DNA from: Nitrospira defluvii
GTDB lineage: Bacteria; Nitrospirota; Nitrospiria; Nitrospirales; Nitrospiraceae
Direction of reading: 5' to 3'
Assembly (NCBI GenBank): GCA_000196815.1
Contig: FP929003.1
Location: forward strand, 2,565,501-2,629,500
DNA length: 64,000 bases
The position numbers and the translations under genes were made by a program. The notes under the pieces were generated by a model. That model saw only the letters and a list, made by a program, of their open reading frames with translations, made no database searches and was not told the DNA's origin. Of this stretch, positions 44,172-52,851 are shown in pieces; position 1 is the first letter of the stretch; every line of letters begins with the position of its first letter.

Positions 44172-44767
44172 AACTCCACCCCTGCCTGCGCCTTGATGCC
44201 TTTTCGGAACGGATGTTTTACCTGCTTCATCTCCGTCACCAGATCCGCAGCCTCGATCAATTCCTCCGGAGCCCCTCGGCCGGTGATGACGACATGTTGC
44301 ATCGCCGGCCGCTGCTGCACACGCGGCAGGACTTCAGACACCGCCACATAGCCGTGGTGCAGCGCAATATTGAATTCATCCAGGATCACCATCGCATAGG
44401 ACGGATCGCGCATGAACTCGCAGGCCTTGGCCCAGGCCGCCTGCGCATGGCTCGTATCGCGCTCCCGATCCTGTGTCTCCCAGGTATACCCTTCACCCAT
44501 ACGGAGAAACGTCACGCGGTCGCCGAACGATTTCAGGATGCGCTCCTCTGCGGTGTCGATCGCCCCCTTGATGAATTGCACGATCGCCACCTTCATGCCG
44601 TGGCCGAGCACACGCAGCGCCATGCCAAGCGCGGCAGTGGTCTTGCCCTTCCCCGCGCCGGTATAGACGATCAGCAAGCCCTTCTCGTCCTGCGCCGCCT
44701 CAATACGACGGTCCACCGACGCCTTCAGCCGCTGCATTCTGGCCGTATGTTCACCTTGATCCGTCAT
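44168..44767 (-). CDS. cobO: CobO/BtuR-type corrinoid adenosyltransferase
   Basis: 199 residues from ATG 44767, one base after the cbiA stop. P-loop GLLIVYTGAGKGKTTAALGM, then QFIKG, GEGYTWETQD, a DEFN Walker B (YAMVILDEFNIALHHGYV) and VITGRGAPEELIEAADLVTE. It adenosylates cobyrinic acid a,c-diamide and other corrinoids. Co-occurrence with the PduO type in one operon may separate de novo and salvage substrates. Confidence 0.94.
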   Translation of the reverse strand: MTDQGEHTARMQRLKASVDRRIEAAQDEKGLLIVYTGAGKGKTTAALGMALRVLGHGMKVAIVQFIKGAIDTAEERILKSFGDRVTFLRMGEGYTWETQDRERDTSHAQAAWAKACEFMRDPSYAMVILDEFNIALHHGYVAVSEVLPRVQQRPAMQHVVITGRGAPEELIEAADLVTEMKQVKHPFRKGIKAQAGVEF

Positions 44768-44768
44768 C

Positions 44769-46166
44769 TCATACGCTTCCCGCTGAAGCCACGTCCCGTC
44801 GCGCGCGACGCGCGGCCGCAAGCAGATGGTTCACCACTTCCGGACAACTGCCGAAGTGTTGATGACTATACAACGCCAGCGTGTTCCGCCTCATCACCCC
44901 ATCCCGCCCGACCGGCTTGCCGTCCGCATCCGCTAGCGCACAGGCATACTGCAGTTCGTCGCTGGCCTCCAGCAGTGAATAGTGGAACTCATGCCCTCGC
45001 AGCACCGTGCCCGCCGGACCAAGCAGACAGGGCTGTGTCAGCTGCACGGTTCGATACCCCAGCGTCATCCCGGCCTTCCGCATCACCGCCTCAGCGGATA
45101 TGACCCCGACCATCTCATGTCGGCGCCCCGCCATATCACGGATCGCCTGTGTCAGATACATCAATCCGCCACACTCGGCATAAATCGCCCCTCCCTGGTC
45201 GCTGAATGTTCGCACCGCGGATCGCATCCCGACGTTAGCCGCCAAGGCCTCTCCGTAGAGCTCAGGATACCCGCCACCGAGATAGAGCAGATCGACATCG
45301 GGTATCGTGCCATCGCGCAACGGTGAAAACATGACGAGCTCGGCCCCCGCGGCTTTCAGCAACTCAAGGTTGTCTTCGTAATAAAAACAGAAGGCTGCAT
45401 CATAGGCCACCCCGACGCGAACCCGTTGTTGCGTTTCCGCCGGCCTCGCCGGAGGGAGATGTTCGCCCGGGAATGCACCGGCAGACCGGGCCAGAGTCGT
45501 CACCCGCTCCAACTCGATGGTGTCTGCGGCGGAGCGAGCCAACCGGTCATAGAGCTCGCCTGCTTCTTCCTCGATGGCGGTTCTCAGCCCCAGGTGGCGA
45601 TCCCGAATGGTGACAGCCTCGTCAGGCCTCAGATACCCTAGGACCATGAGATCCGTCTCAGCCTCCACCGCCTCTCGCAGCAATCGGTAATGCCCCTCAC
45701 TTCTCACTCGATTAAACAGGACGCCGGCCACGCGCACCGTCGGATCGAACCTGGCGTACCCGGATGCCATCGCCGCAGCCGAACGGGCCATGGCACTGCC
45801 GTCGATCACCAGCAGCACCGGAGCGTGAAGCTGCTTGGCCAATTCAGCCGTGCTGCCCTTCTCGGACAGCGGCGAACTGCTGTCAAAGAGGCCCATCACG
45901 CCCTCGATGATCGACAGGTCCGCGTCAGCTGACGCGCGTGAGAATATCGCTCGATTCAGGGTTTCGCCAAGCATCCAGCCGTCGAGATTGCGCGATGGCC
46001 GACCGGTCACCATCTGGTGATGGCCCGGATCGATGAAGTCCGGCCCCGCTTTGAAGGGTTGAACCACGAGCCCCCTGGCTTTCAGAGCCGCCATCAGCGC
46101 CAGAGCGACGGTGGTTTTGCCGACACCGCTGTGGGTGCCGGCGATGACCAGACGAGGATGGTGCAT
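44769..46166 (-). CDS. cbiA: Cobyrinic acid a,c-diamide synthase (CbiA)
   Basis: 465 residues from ATG 46166. P-loop AGTHSGVGKTT (9-19), KAGPDFIDPGHHQMVTGRPS, and EGVMGLFDSSSPLSEKGSTA. C-terminal amidotransferase with Cys in YAECGGLMYL and LGYRTVQL...LRGHEFHYS. It amidates the a and c carboxylates. The frame is open upstream into btuB, but that part is unrelated; a GTG at 46181 is a minor alternative. It follows btuB by 22 bases. Confidence 0.93.
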   Translation of the reverse strand: MHHPRLVIAGTHSGVGKTTVALALMAALKARGLVVQPFKAGPDFIDPGHHQMVTGRPSRNLDGWMLGETLNRAIFSRASADADLSIIEGVMGLFDSSSPLSEKGSTAELAKQLHAPVLLVIDGSAMARSAAAMASGYARFDPTVRVAGVLFNRVRSEGHYRLLREAVEAETDLMVLGYLRPDEAVTIRDRHLGLRTAIEEEAGELYDRLARSAADTIELERVTTLARSAGAFPGEHLPPARPAETQQRVRVGVAYDAAFCFYYEDNLELLKAAGAELVMFSPLRDGTIPDVDLLYLGGGYPELYGEALAANVGMRSAVRTFSDQGGAIYAECGGLMYLTQAIRDMAGRRHEMVGVISAEAVMRKAGMTLGYRTVQLTQPCLLGPAGTVLRGHEFHYSLLEASDELQYACALADADGKPVGRDGVMRRNTLALYSHQHFGSCPEVVNHLLAAARRARRDVASAGSV

Positions 46167-46188
46167 CGGTCGTGCGCTCACGCTCGCC

Positions 46189-48171
46189 TCACGACTTTCC
46201 CCCGAATGTGACCCGGACGCCGCCGAAGATCGATCGGATCGGCACGCCCGCGCTGGCGACTTCTTCGTACTTCTCATTGAACAGGTTTTCGGCCCGGAGG
46301 TAGGCCTGTAGCTGTTTCGTGACGTCGTAGGTGACCGCCAACGACCACACATCGAATGCCGAAAGCGGTTGCCGATCGCCGGTCGTATTGAACCGCGATC
46401 CGACGTACCGCCCGATGACCGTAATCCACAAGGGATCGATCGGTTGGTAACTTACTGAGGCGCTCCACTGATCGGTGGGCCAGCGCGGCAAACGACTTTG
46501 GCTATCCAGATCGCGCGTGAGCGTGTTCGTATACTGGGCCTGCACGACCACGCCTTTCAACAGCGGCCGATCGCTGGAGTAGGTATAGGTCACTCCCGCT
46601 TCCCATCCCTTCGTGGACGCTTCCCCGAGCTGCTGCGGGCAGAACCCGAACGTGCTGAACGGCGCGCAAAAGACCGGATCGAATGTGGTCGTGATCAAAT
46701 TCCGGTAGCGATTCCAGAAAAATCCTCCCGAGAACTTCAGCTGCTTCGACAGAACATATTGGTCGATTCCCACGTCCATGCTTTGGCTTTTCTCCGGTCC
46801 CAATCGGGAGTTGCCGAAATTGGGAAAATACAGCTCGTTCATGCTGGGCGCTCGAAATCCGGTGGAATAGCCGGCCCGGAGTTTTGTGTCGGTTTCTTTG
46901 TGGTAGTAGCCGCCGGTCAAGCGGTAGGTGGTCGCGTCGCCGAACACGTTGTAACTGTCATGGCGAATCCCGGCCGTCGCAAACACACGATCCCACAGAT
47001 TGAACTGGGCCTGCGCAAATCCCGCGTTGGAGCTCAGGATACGATTGGTGAGTCCGGTGTCGTTCTCACCCTGCTGTTCACGAAACTGATACCCTGCGGT
47101 CAACAGCAGAAGCTTCGTGATTTGAAAATTGTGTTGCCACTCCAGTCGATTGGAGAGGACACGCGTTTCATTCGAAGCCCCGAACGGTATGCCAAACGCT
47201 CCGGTCAGGAGACTGCGCTGGAGAGTCCCTGGCAGAAAGAGCGAAGCCTCCTGTGCCCGTGAGAGCGTGAGCTTCTGGGTCCACCACGTCGTGATCGGCT
47301 GCTCATAACTGCCGCTGAAGACATATTCCTGGCTGCGTATTTTCGAGCCATACACATCGTTCGGCGAAGTGGCGGAGATGTTGTCGAGTTGGACATCCGA
47401 ATTCATCCAGCGCATGGTGAAGTCCAACCGGCCATCCTTCGGCAGGTCGATACCAATTCGCCCGGATCCCTGCCAGTTGCGATAGGAATCCCGTTCGGTC
47501 GCGCCGCGCCGGTAGTTGACGGTCGAAAAGCTCGACGTGTCCCAGCGGGAAAGGGACAGGCTATAGTCGACGGCGCCCTGCTTCCCCGAGACGGAGCCGC
47601 CCTCACGGATGGAGGCGAACGACCCGTACTCCATGAACCCGCCCGCGGTGAGCGGCCCCTCCCCGCGTTTGGTCACGATATTGATGACACCCCCCATCGC
47701 GTCCGATCCCCACAACATACTCTGCGCGCCGCGCAAAATCTCGACGCGTTCGATATTGTCGGTGGTCAGGTTGGCGAAGTTATAACTTCCCAAGGTCGCG
47801 CTGTTGACGATGGCGCCGTCGATGAGGACCAGCGTCTGATTTGCACTGCCGCCGCGAATGGTGGCGCTAGCCGCCGTACCCGGTCCGCCGTTCGAGAAGA
47901 TCGCGACGCCCTGGGCCAATCGAAGGGCCTCGATCACCGTCTTGATGTTCTGCTTTTTCATGTCCTGCGCGGTGATGACCTCAACCGCGCTGGTTACCTG
48001 GCTGACCGGCACCGGAGTTTTTGTGGCCGACACCACGACTTCCTCGGTCTCGACGACGGGGGCAGGCTCGGGTGTTTCCTCAGCAGAGACATCCGCCGCC
48101 CGCAGCGGCGAGACACTTACGAGGCACAGCAGCGCACAACAGACAAACCACTCCCTGACCATACACAACAT
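46189..48171 (-). CDS. btuB: TonB-dependent vitamin B12 receptor (BtuB-like)
   Basis: 660 residues. Signal peptide (REWFVCCALLCLVSVSPLRA), TonB box EEVVVSATKTPVPVSQV, plug domain at about 55-165 (QGVAIFSNGGPGTAASATIR, VEILRGAQSMLWGSDAMGGV, INIVTKRG), then a 22-strand barrel ending FGGVRVTFGGKS. It imports corrinoids across the outer membrane. The specificity call rests on the cobalamin riboswitch directly upstream and the B12 operon around it. AGGGAG lies 7 bases before the ATG, inside a hairpin (48181-48197). Confidence 0.9.
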   Translation of the reverse strand: MLCMVREWFVCCALLCLVSVSPLRAADVSAEETPEPAPVVETEEVVVSATKTPVPVSQVTSAVEVITAQDMKKQNIKTVIEALRLAQGVAIFSNGGPGTAASATIRGGSANQTLVLIDGAIVNSATLGSYNFANLTTDNIERVEILRGAQSMLWGSDAMGGVINIVTKRGEGPLTAGGFMEYGSFASIREGGSVSGKQGAVDYSLSLSRWDTSSFSTVNYRRGATERDSYRNWQGSGRIGIDLPKDGRLDFTMRWMNSDVQLDNISATSPNDVYGSKIRSQEYVFSGSYEQPITTWWTQKLTLSRAQEASLFLPGTLQRSLLTGAFGIPFGASNETRVLSNRLEWQHNFQITKLLLLTAGYQFREQQGENDTGLTNRILSSNAGFAQAQFNLWDRVFATAGIRHDSYNVFGDATTYRLTGGYYHKETDTKLRAGYSTGFRAPSMNELYFPNFGNSRLGPEKSQSMDVGIDQYVLSKQLKFSGGFFWNRYRNLITTTFDPVFCAPFSTFGFCPQQLGEASTKGWEAGVTYTYSSDRPLLKGVVVQAQYTNTLTRDLDSQSRLPRWPTDQWSASVSYQPIDPLWITVIGRYVGSRFNTTGDRQPLSAFDVWSLAVTYDVTKQLQAYLRAENLFNEKYEEVASAGVPIRSIFGGVRVTFGGKS

Positions 48172-48180
48172 CCTGACACT

Positions 48181-48197
48181 CCCTTTCGCTCGAAGGG
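48181..48197 (-). promoter_or_regulatory. Hairpin covering the btuB ribosome-binding site
   Basis: On the minus strand CCCTTCGAGCGAAAGGG folds back on itself, and its 3' arm contains the AGGGAG that lies 7 bases before the btuB ATG. It sits right after the riboswitch aptamer and is a plausible translational expression platform. Confidence 0.45.
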
Positions 48198-48211
48198 TTC
48201 AGTGGTAACAG

Positions 48212-48433
48212 CCGTCAGTTGGGTCTCCTGACTTGCGGATCATCGTGTCTCTGCGCCTTCCCAACCGGAACGTCAACCGTTTCTCGTGAAGCGTATCTCG
48301 CGGACCTCGGTCCTAGGAAATACGTGACATGATCACAGTTCACGAACCAAGTCAGTGGCTCACTGCAGAGTCACTCCCCGCTTACAGTGGCGGCACCGTG
48401 ATGGATTTGCACCATCTTCCCCGACGCTGACGG
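48212..48433 (-). promoter_or_regulatory. Cobalamin riboswitch upstream of btuB
   Basis: Minus-strand hallmarks in order: closing stem CCGTCAG (48427-48433) pairing with CTGACGG (48212-48218), GGTGCAAATCC, CCGCCACTGTAAGCGGGGA, the B12 box GCCACTG, GGGAAGGC and AAGTCAGGAGACC. The peripheral arm between GCCACTG and GGGAAGG is about 85 bases, against about 16 in the second riboswitch, and contains a dispersed repeat. It probably represses btuB when adenosylcobalamin is plentiful. Confidence 0.9.
48282..48300. repeat. Dispersed repeat inside the riboswitch peripheral arm
   Basis: TCTCGTGAAGCGTATCTCG is identical to the ends of the 26-base element at 9005-9030 (which has 7 extra bases in the middle). 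It lies in the enlarged arm of the btuB riboswitch. Confidence 0.5.
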
Positions 48434-48523
48434 CGTCTTCCTGATACACCATTCTCCAGTGATAGACTCGCCCCTTGGCTTCACACGAGGAGGCCGGGCG
48501 CGAACCCCTCTCGCAACATCCGA

Positions 48524-49420
48524 TTAACCCCTGAACGGCATCCCTTGCCGCGGCAACGTGATCCGAGGCAATCCCGACTGGGGATGCGCATCAATCAGGA
48601 CCTCGCAGCCATACACCTCCCGCAACACCTCCACCGACATGACCTCGGCGGGCGCGCCGACCGTCCGCACCTGCCCCGCCCTCAACATGGCCACACGATC
48701 ACAATACTGACTGGCAAGGTTCAAATCGTGCGAGACGATCACGACCGTTAACCCGCGCTCGTCACACAGTCGGCGCAAGGTCGCACAAATGCCCAGCTGG
48801 TGCTGCAAATCCAGAAAGGCCGTGGGCTCATCGAGCAACAACACACGGGGAGCTTGTGTCAATGCCCGCGCAATCATGGTGCGCTGACGCTCGCCTCCGG
48901 ACAGGTCGGTCACGGCTCGCCCGGCGAGATGCGCAATGTCCATCGTGACCATCGCCTGTGATGCCGCCTGACAATCATCCCCATCCTCCCAGCCGAATCC
49001 CAGGCTCCACCCCGACCGCCGACGGTGGGGAAATCGCCCCATCAAGACGGTCTCCGCGACGGTGAACGGAAACATCTGCGGACTGTCCTGCGGCACCACC
49101 GCGACGGTCTGCGCCACCACCTCGTGAGAGAGGCCGCGCAACGGTCGTCCGAACAGGGCGATCTCCCCTTCCTGTGGCACAGCCAATTTCGCCAACAGTT
49201 TCAACAACGATGTCTTGCCGGACCCATTCGGCCCGACGATGCCCAGGATCTCGCCTTGCGCAACCTCCAGCGTCACATCTCGAAGCACCCACGGCTCTCC
49301 CTGTGATCGCGATTGTCCGTAACGAAAATGCACCCCGCCAACCGTATAGGCAGGGTGCGCCACCAGACCGGCCTCTAGGCCTCCGGCCTCGGTCAGAGCG
49401 GTGTGGTCGATCCACGTCAT
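48524..49420 (-). CDS. btuD: Cobalamin ABC transporter ATP-binding protein (BtuD-like)
   Basis: 298 residues from ATG 49420, which overlaps the btuC stop by 4 bases; a Met 7 codons earlier (49441) is inside btuC. Walker A GPNGSGKTS, Q-loop VVPQDSPQMFPFTVAE, signature LSGGERQR, Walker B VLLLDEPT, His switch VIVSHDLNLA. FecE/BtuD subfamily. It powers import through BtuC. B12 specificity follows from its place downstream of a cobalamin riboswitch and btuF-btuC. Confidence 0.9.
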   Translation of the reverse strand: MTWIDHTALTEAGGLEAGLVAHPAYTVGGVHFRYGQSRSQGEPWVLRDVTLEVAQGEILGIVGPNGSGKTSLLKLLAKLAVPQEGEIALFGRPLRGLSHEVVAQTVAVVPQDSPQMFPFTVAETVLMGRFPHRRRSGWSLGFGWEDGDDCQAASQAMVTMDIAHLAGRAVTDLSGGERQRTMIARALTQAPRVLLLDEPTAFLDLQHQLGICATLRRLCDERGLTVVIVSHDLNLASQYCDRVAMLRAGQVRTVGAPAEVMSVEVLREVYGCEVLIDAHPQSGLPRITLPRQGMPFRG

Positions 49421-50577
49421 GCCAGTCGATCCTTTCGCCACACCAGGAGATAGACGAAGAACGGGCCACCGGCTAACGCCGTGATCACCCCGACCGGCAC
49501 TTCCGACGGCACAAACAGTGAACGCGCCACCGTGTCCGCCGCCATCAAGAACATGCCGCCGACCAATGCGGAGGCCGGCAACAACAATCGGTGGTCGGCT
49601 CCGAGCACGAGGCGGACGGCGTGGGGCACGATCATACCGATGAACCCAATCATGCCGCTGAACGACACCACGGCCCCGGTCATCAGGGCCGACACCAGAA
49701 AGATGAACCGTTTGACACGTTCCGCATCAATGCCCAACGAGCGCGCCGGCTCTTCACCCAAGGCCAGAATATTGAGCACGCGGACCTGCTTGAAGAGCAG
49801 CACCAGCCCGATCAGCAGATAGCCCGACAAGGCTGCCAGTACTGGATAGGCGGGTGCCGTGAGCGATCCCATGAGCCAGGCCATCATGCCGAAGGAACGA
49901 TTCGGTTCCATAATCGAGGTGATGAACATGATCAGCGCCGAGAAAATCGCATTCAGGATCACCCCCGCCAACAGCACCGAGTGAATTGGCAGACGCTCAT
50001 GGGTCGACGCCATCCGATAGATTACCGCGAGGGCCACCAGCCCGCCGACAAACCCGCACACCGGCAACAACGACAGAGCCAGCACCGTAGTGCCGATACC
50101 GAACAACACGGCGACCGCGACACCCAAGGCCGCCCCGCTGGAGACACCCAGCACATAGGGATCGGCGAGCGGATTCCGGAGCAAGGCCTGCAACGCCACG
50201 CCGACTGAGGCAAGGCAGCTCCCCACCAGAAATCCGAGCACCACCCGCGGCAGCCTGACCTGAAACAGAATGACGCCGGCCGTGTCGACCATCTGCTCGT
50301 CACCCGGTCGACCGAACAACGGCGACGAGACAAGGCCGAGGATGCGCCCCACCCCGATGTACTGTGTCCCCAACTGCAGACAGACGAGAGCCGACAAGCC
50401 TGCGACGAGGGACAGCAGGGTCATCACGCGCCACCAGCGGGCCGGCGTCAGAATCGAGCCCTGAACCGGCCGGTCGCACGCGACCGTCGGCGGACCAGAT
50501 GGCACGGTACCGGTGGACAAGGTCGATGCAGTCAAGGCGGGCGCGGGAGGCGTGGGGTGGCCGGTTGCTGGCATCAT
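49417..50577 (-). CDS. btuC: Cobalamin ABC transporter permease (BtuC/FecCD family)
   Basis: 386 residues with about ten membrane helices after a Pro/Thr-rich N-terminal extension of about 48 residues. Landmarks: FQVRLPRVVLGFLVGSCLAS, GVALQALLRNPLADPYVLGV, GLVLLFKQVRVLNILALGEE, GMIGFIGMIVPHAVRLVLGA. Start overlaps the btuF stop by 4 bases. It forms the inner-membrane channel for corrinoids. Confidence 0.92.
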   Translation of the reverse strand: MMPATGHPTPPAPALTASTLSTGTVPSGPPTVACDRPVQGSILTPARWWRVMTLLSLVAGLSALVCLQLGTQYIGVGRILGLVSSPLFGRPGDEQMVDTAGVILFQVRLPRVVLGFLVGSCLASVGVALQALLRNPLADPYVLGVSSGAALGVAVAVLFGIGTTVLALSLLPVCGFVGGLVALAVIYRMASTHERLPIHSVLLAGVILNAIFSALIMFITSIMEPNRSFGMMAWLMGSLTAPAYPVLAALSGYLLIGLVLLFKQVRVLNILALGEEPARSLGIDAERVKRFIFLVSALMTGAVVSFSGMIGFIGMIVPHAVRLVLGADHRLLLPASALVGGMFLMAADTVARSLFVPSEVPVGVITALAGGPFFVYLLVWRKDRLA

Positions 50578-51596
50578 GGCTGTACGGGCACCGATTCCGA
50601 CGCGAAGGCTTCAGGGTGGATCGCCCTGGCCAGCGCCTCCAGCCCTTCCATGACGCGCGGGCCTGGGCGGTTGAGGGCATCGGCCGACACTTCACGAAGC
50701 CGGCTTTCTCGAACGGCGGTCACCGTCGTCCAGCGCCTCCAAGCCTCCTGCTCACTTCGCGACACGGTTTCAACCGACCCTCTGGGAAACAGCAGGATTT
50801 CGGGATCTTCCTTCAACACCGTTTCCATGGTGAGACGCGGATAGGGCGCCTTCGCCTCCGCGGCGATATTGAGTCCGCCGGCAAGCCCGATCATCTGGTG
50901 AATGTAACTTCCCGGTCCCACCGTAATGAGCGGCTGGCTATTGATGACATACAAGACCCGAACGCGTGCCAGATGCTCGGTTCTGGCGGTGAGTTCCGCC
51001 ATTCGGCTCCGCATGGCCGCAGTCATGGCATGGGCTTCCGTCGAACGATCAAAAATGCGTCCCAGCGTGTGAATGTGTGAAAAAATGCTCTCCACCGAGG
51101 TGGCTTCCAACAGGAGCACCGGGATCTTCAATTCCTCCAGCTTGGCCAGCACGTTTGCGCGGTGGAACTCCCGCGGCGCGACGATCAATTCGGGCCGGAG
51201 GGCCACCAGGGATTCCAGATTGGGGTTGGCGTACCCGACCTTGGCTTTGGCCTTGGCCGCGACCGGGAAATTGCAAAAGTCCGTGACCCCGACGATCTGT
51301 TCGTCCAGCCCCAACGCAAACAACATCTCCGTGATACTCGGCGCCAAGGACACGACTCGCGTGGGCGCCTTCGCGACATAGAGTTTCCTGCCCGCATCGT
51401 CGATGAACGTGCGCGGGGTAATGTTGGCCATGAACGGCATGCCCGTGAGGATGCCTTGCTGACGACGTTTCATCACCGTGTGATCTTCCTGAGTCTCTCC
51501 GAATGCGAAGGCAAGGCAGGCCACCAGCATAGACGCGACCACGCCGATGCATGCGGCTGCGAACCGGCGACCGGGGATGATTCGAACGGCGCGCAA
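50574..51596 (-). CDS. btuF: Cobalamin-binding periplasmic protein (BtuF-like)
   Basis: About 340 residues from a TTG at 51596, just after the terminator; ATG 51530 is an alternative but would cut the signal peptide (RRFAAACIGVVASMLVACLA). Class III substrate-binding fold: RVVSLAPSITEMLFALGLDE, IVGVTDFCNFP, ESLVALRPELIVAP, GPGSYIHQMIGLAGGLNIAA, LKEDPEILLFPRG. It delivers corrinoids to BtuCD. The open frame continues into the riboswitch, which argues against using the most upstream Met (51674). Confidence 0.85.
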   Translation of the reverse strand: MRAVRIIPGRRFAAACIGVVASMLVACLAFAFGETQEDHTVMKRRQQGILTGMPFMANITPRTFIDDAGRKLYVAKAPTRVVSLAPSITEMLFALGLDEQIVGVTDFCNFPVAAKAKAKVGYANPNLESLVALRPELIVAPREFHRANVLAKLEELKIPVLLLEATSVESIFSHIHTLGRIFDRSTEAHAMTAAMRSRMAELTARTEHLARVRVLYVINSQPLITVGPGSYIHQMIGLAGGLNIAAEAKAPYPRLTMETVLKEDPEILLFPRGSVETVSRSEQEAWRRWTTVTAVRESRLREVSADALNRPGPRVMEGLEALARAIHPEAFASESVPVQP

Positions 51597-51635
51597 ATAA
51601 AAAAATCCCCAGGGCCAACATGGAACCCTGAGGAT
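51597..51635 (-). terminator. Intrinsic terminator of the btuF riboswitch
   Basis: On the minus strand ATCCTCAGGG (51626-51635), an 11-base loop, CCCTGGGGAT (51605-51614), then a run of seven T. The ten-base stem has one G-T pair. It lies between aptamer and coding sequence, the position of a transcription-attenuating expression platform. Confidence 0.75.
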
Positions 51636-51692
51636 TGCACCCGCAATATCATCCTCGCCTATTCCCCAGCCCACGAGGGAATAAAGGGTCTC

Positions 51693-51839
51693 CCTCAGGC
51701 AGGTCTTCTGGCTTATGGTTCATCCTACTCCCCGCGCCTTCCCACTCACCGAACGGTGAGCAGTGGCGCCTGCGGGTTTCGTCCCCATTTACAGCGGCGG
51801 GACCGCGAGGGTTTCTCACCCTCTTCCCTTGACCCGAGG
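51693..51839 (-). promoter_or_regulatory. Cobalamin riboswitch upstream of btuF
   Basis: Minus-strand hallmarks: closing stem CCTCGGG (51833-51839) with CCTGAGG (51693-51699), AAGGGAAGAGGGTGAGAAAC, CCGCCGCTGTAAATGGGGAC, B12 box GCGCCACTG, a short hairpin CTCACCGTTCGGTGAG, TGGGAAGGC and AAGCCAGAAGACC. A compact, canonical aptamer followed by an intrinsic terminator. It likely switches off the whole uptake and synthesis operon at the transcript level. Confidence 0.93.
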
Positions 51840-51976
51840 TGTCTTGAAAAGAGACAAACTCTAGGAGCGTATGGCCGATCTTGTCAAGCTCAAACTTGCC
51901 CGGCCCGGACTTGGTGAACTCTCCCGACGCGGATGCGCACGAGGTCGTCCCGCGCGTCCACATCCGGATACGCGTG

Positions 51977-52234
51977 TTATGAGCGATATCTGAGCTTCAG
52001 GATGAGAATCGCCAGGGTTAGCACCAAGGTCACGAGATTCGCCAGAATAATGGGCAAGGCGCCGAGCATGAGCCCATAGATCAACCAGAGAAAGACCCCG
52101 GTCACGAAGGTGAGCAACATTCCCAGCGACACGTCCTGGGCGGAACGAGTGCGCCAGGTCTGTTGCAGCTGAGGAATGAACGCGATGGTGGTGAGGGTCC
52201 CTGCCAGCAATCCGATGAGCGTGACCTGATCCAT
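51977..52234 (-). CDS. SemiSWEET sugar transporter
   Basis: 85 residues from ATG 52234; a Met 15 codons earlier (52279) is less likely because the family starts close to the first helix. Three membrane helices with the PQ-loop motif IAFIPQLQQTWRTRSAQDVS and GMLLTFVTGVFLWLIYGLML, then NLVTLVLTLAILILKL. SemiSWEETs dimerise to form a passive sugar pore. It is divergent from rpmB. Confidence 0.85.
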   Translation of the reverse strand: MDQVTLIGLLAGTLTTIAFIPQLQQTWRTRSAQDVSLGMLLTFVTGVFLWLIYGLMLGALPIILANLVTLVLTLAILILKLRYRS

Positions 52235-52307
52235 ATCTGCAACCTCAGTGGAGTGAGCGGCGCGAGCGGGAGAGGGCATCCTGGTAGGGAGAATTCACCT
52301 CAGCAGC

Positions 52308-52337
52308 TTGTCATGACCTGTGACGCTATGGTAGCAT
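52308..52337 (+). promoter_or_regulatory. Candidate promoter of the L28 gene
   Basis: TTGTCA (52308-52313), an 18-base spacer, TAGCAT (52332-52337), 55 bases before the L28 start. Box quality is moderate. Confidence 0.3.
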
Positions 52338-52392
52338 CCCCTCCCATCTAAGGACTAGTCGTTGAAAGACGCCGCAACAAAGGAGTAGGGCC

Positions 52393-52584
52393 GTGGCATT
52401 TGCCTGTGATCTCTGTGGGAAAAAGCATCAAACCGGTAATAACGTCAGCCACGCAAATAACAAGACGAAGCGCGTCTTCAATCCCAACCTGCAGCGTGTG
52501 AAGGCGCTCGTGAACGGGTCGGCCTTGCGCATTCGGGTGTGCACGCGTTGCCTGCGGTCCGGCCTGGTCAAAAAAGCCGTCTGA
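52393..52584 (+). CDS. rpmB: 50S ribosomal protein L28
   Basis: 63 residues from a GTG at 52393 with AAAGGAG about 9 bases upstream. Family features: [34 protein letters not shown] and a C-terminal [17 protein letters not shown]. It keeps the CxxC...CxxC zinc-ribbon cysteines (CDLC, CTRC), the zinc-binding form of L28. It is transcribed alone. Confidence 0.95.
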   Translation: MAFACDLCGKKHQTGNNVSHANNKTKRVFNPNLQRVKALVNGSALRIRVCTRCLRSGLVKKAV

Positions 52585-52851
52585 TTGCTCCGCTTTTCTT
52601 CCCCGTCTCATCAGCTCGTGATCTGATCTCGCGCCTGAGTTGCGCCTTCTCCCCGCTCGCCCTGCTTCAGATTCGGTACGGCCACACACACCACCACAAA
52701 TAGTCTGCCGCCTCAATGGTTCCGGACTCGGAGAGACCGGGGACGATGCAGGAAATCTTCCCCAAAGGAGACGCGCCCCCGCTATCCGTGTACAATCCCC
52801 TGCCAGGCAAGCGGGTGAAAAAAACGGATCCCAGTCGAATCGGGAGGCAAC

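Noticed and set aside
51597-51674. Start of btuF at the most upstream Met (51674)
   Set aside because: It would place coding sequence inside the riboswitch expression platform and terminator, and the added residues look nothing like a signal peptide.
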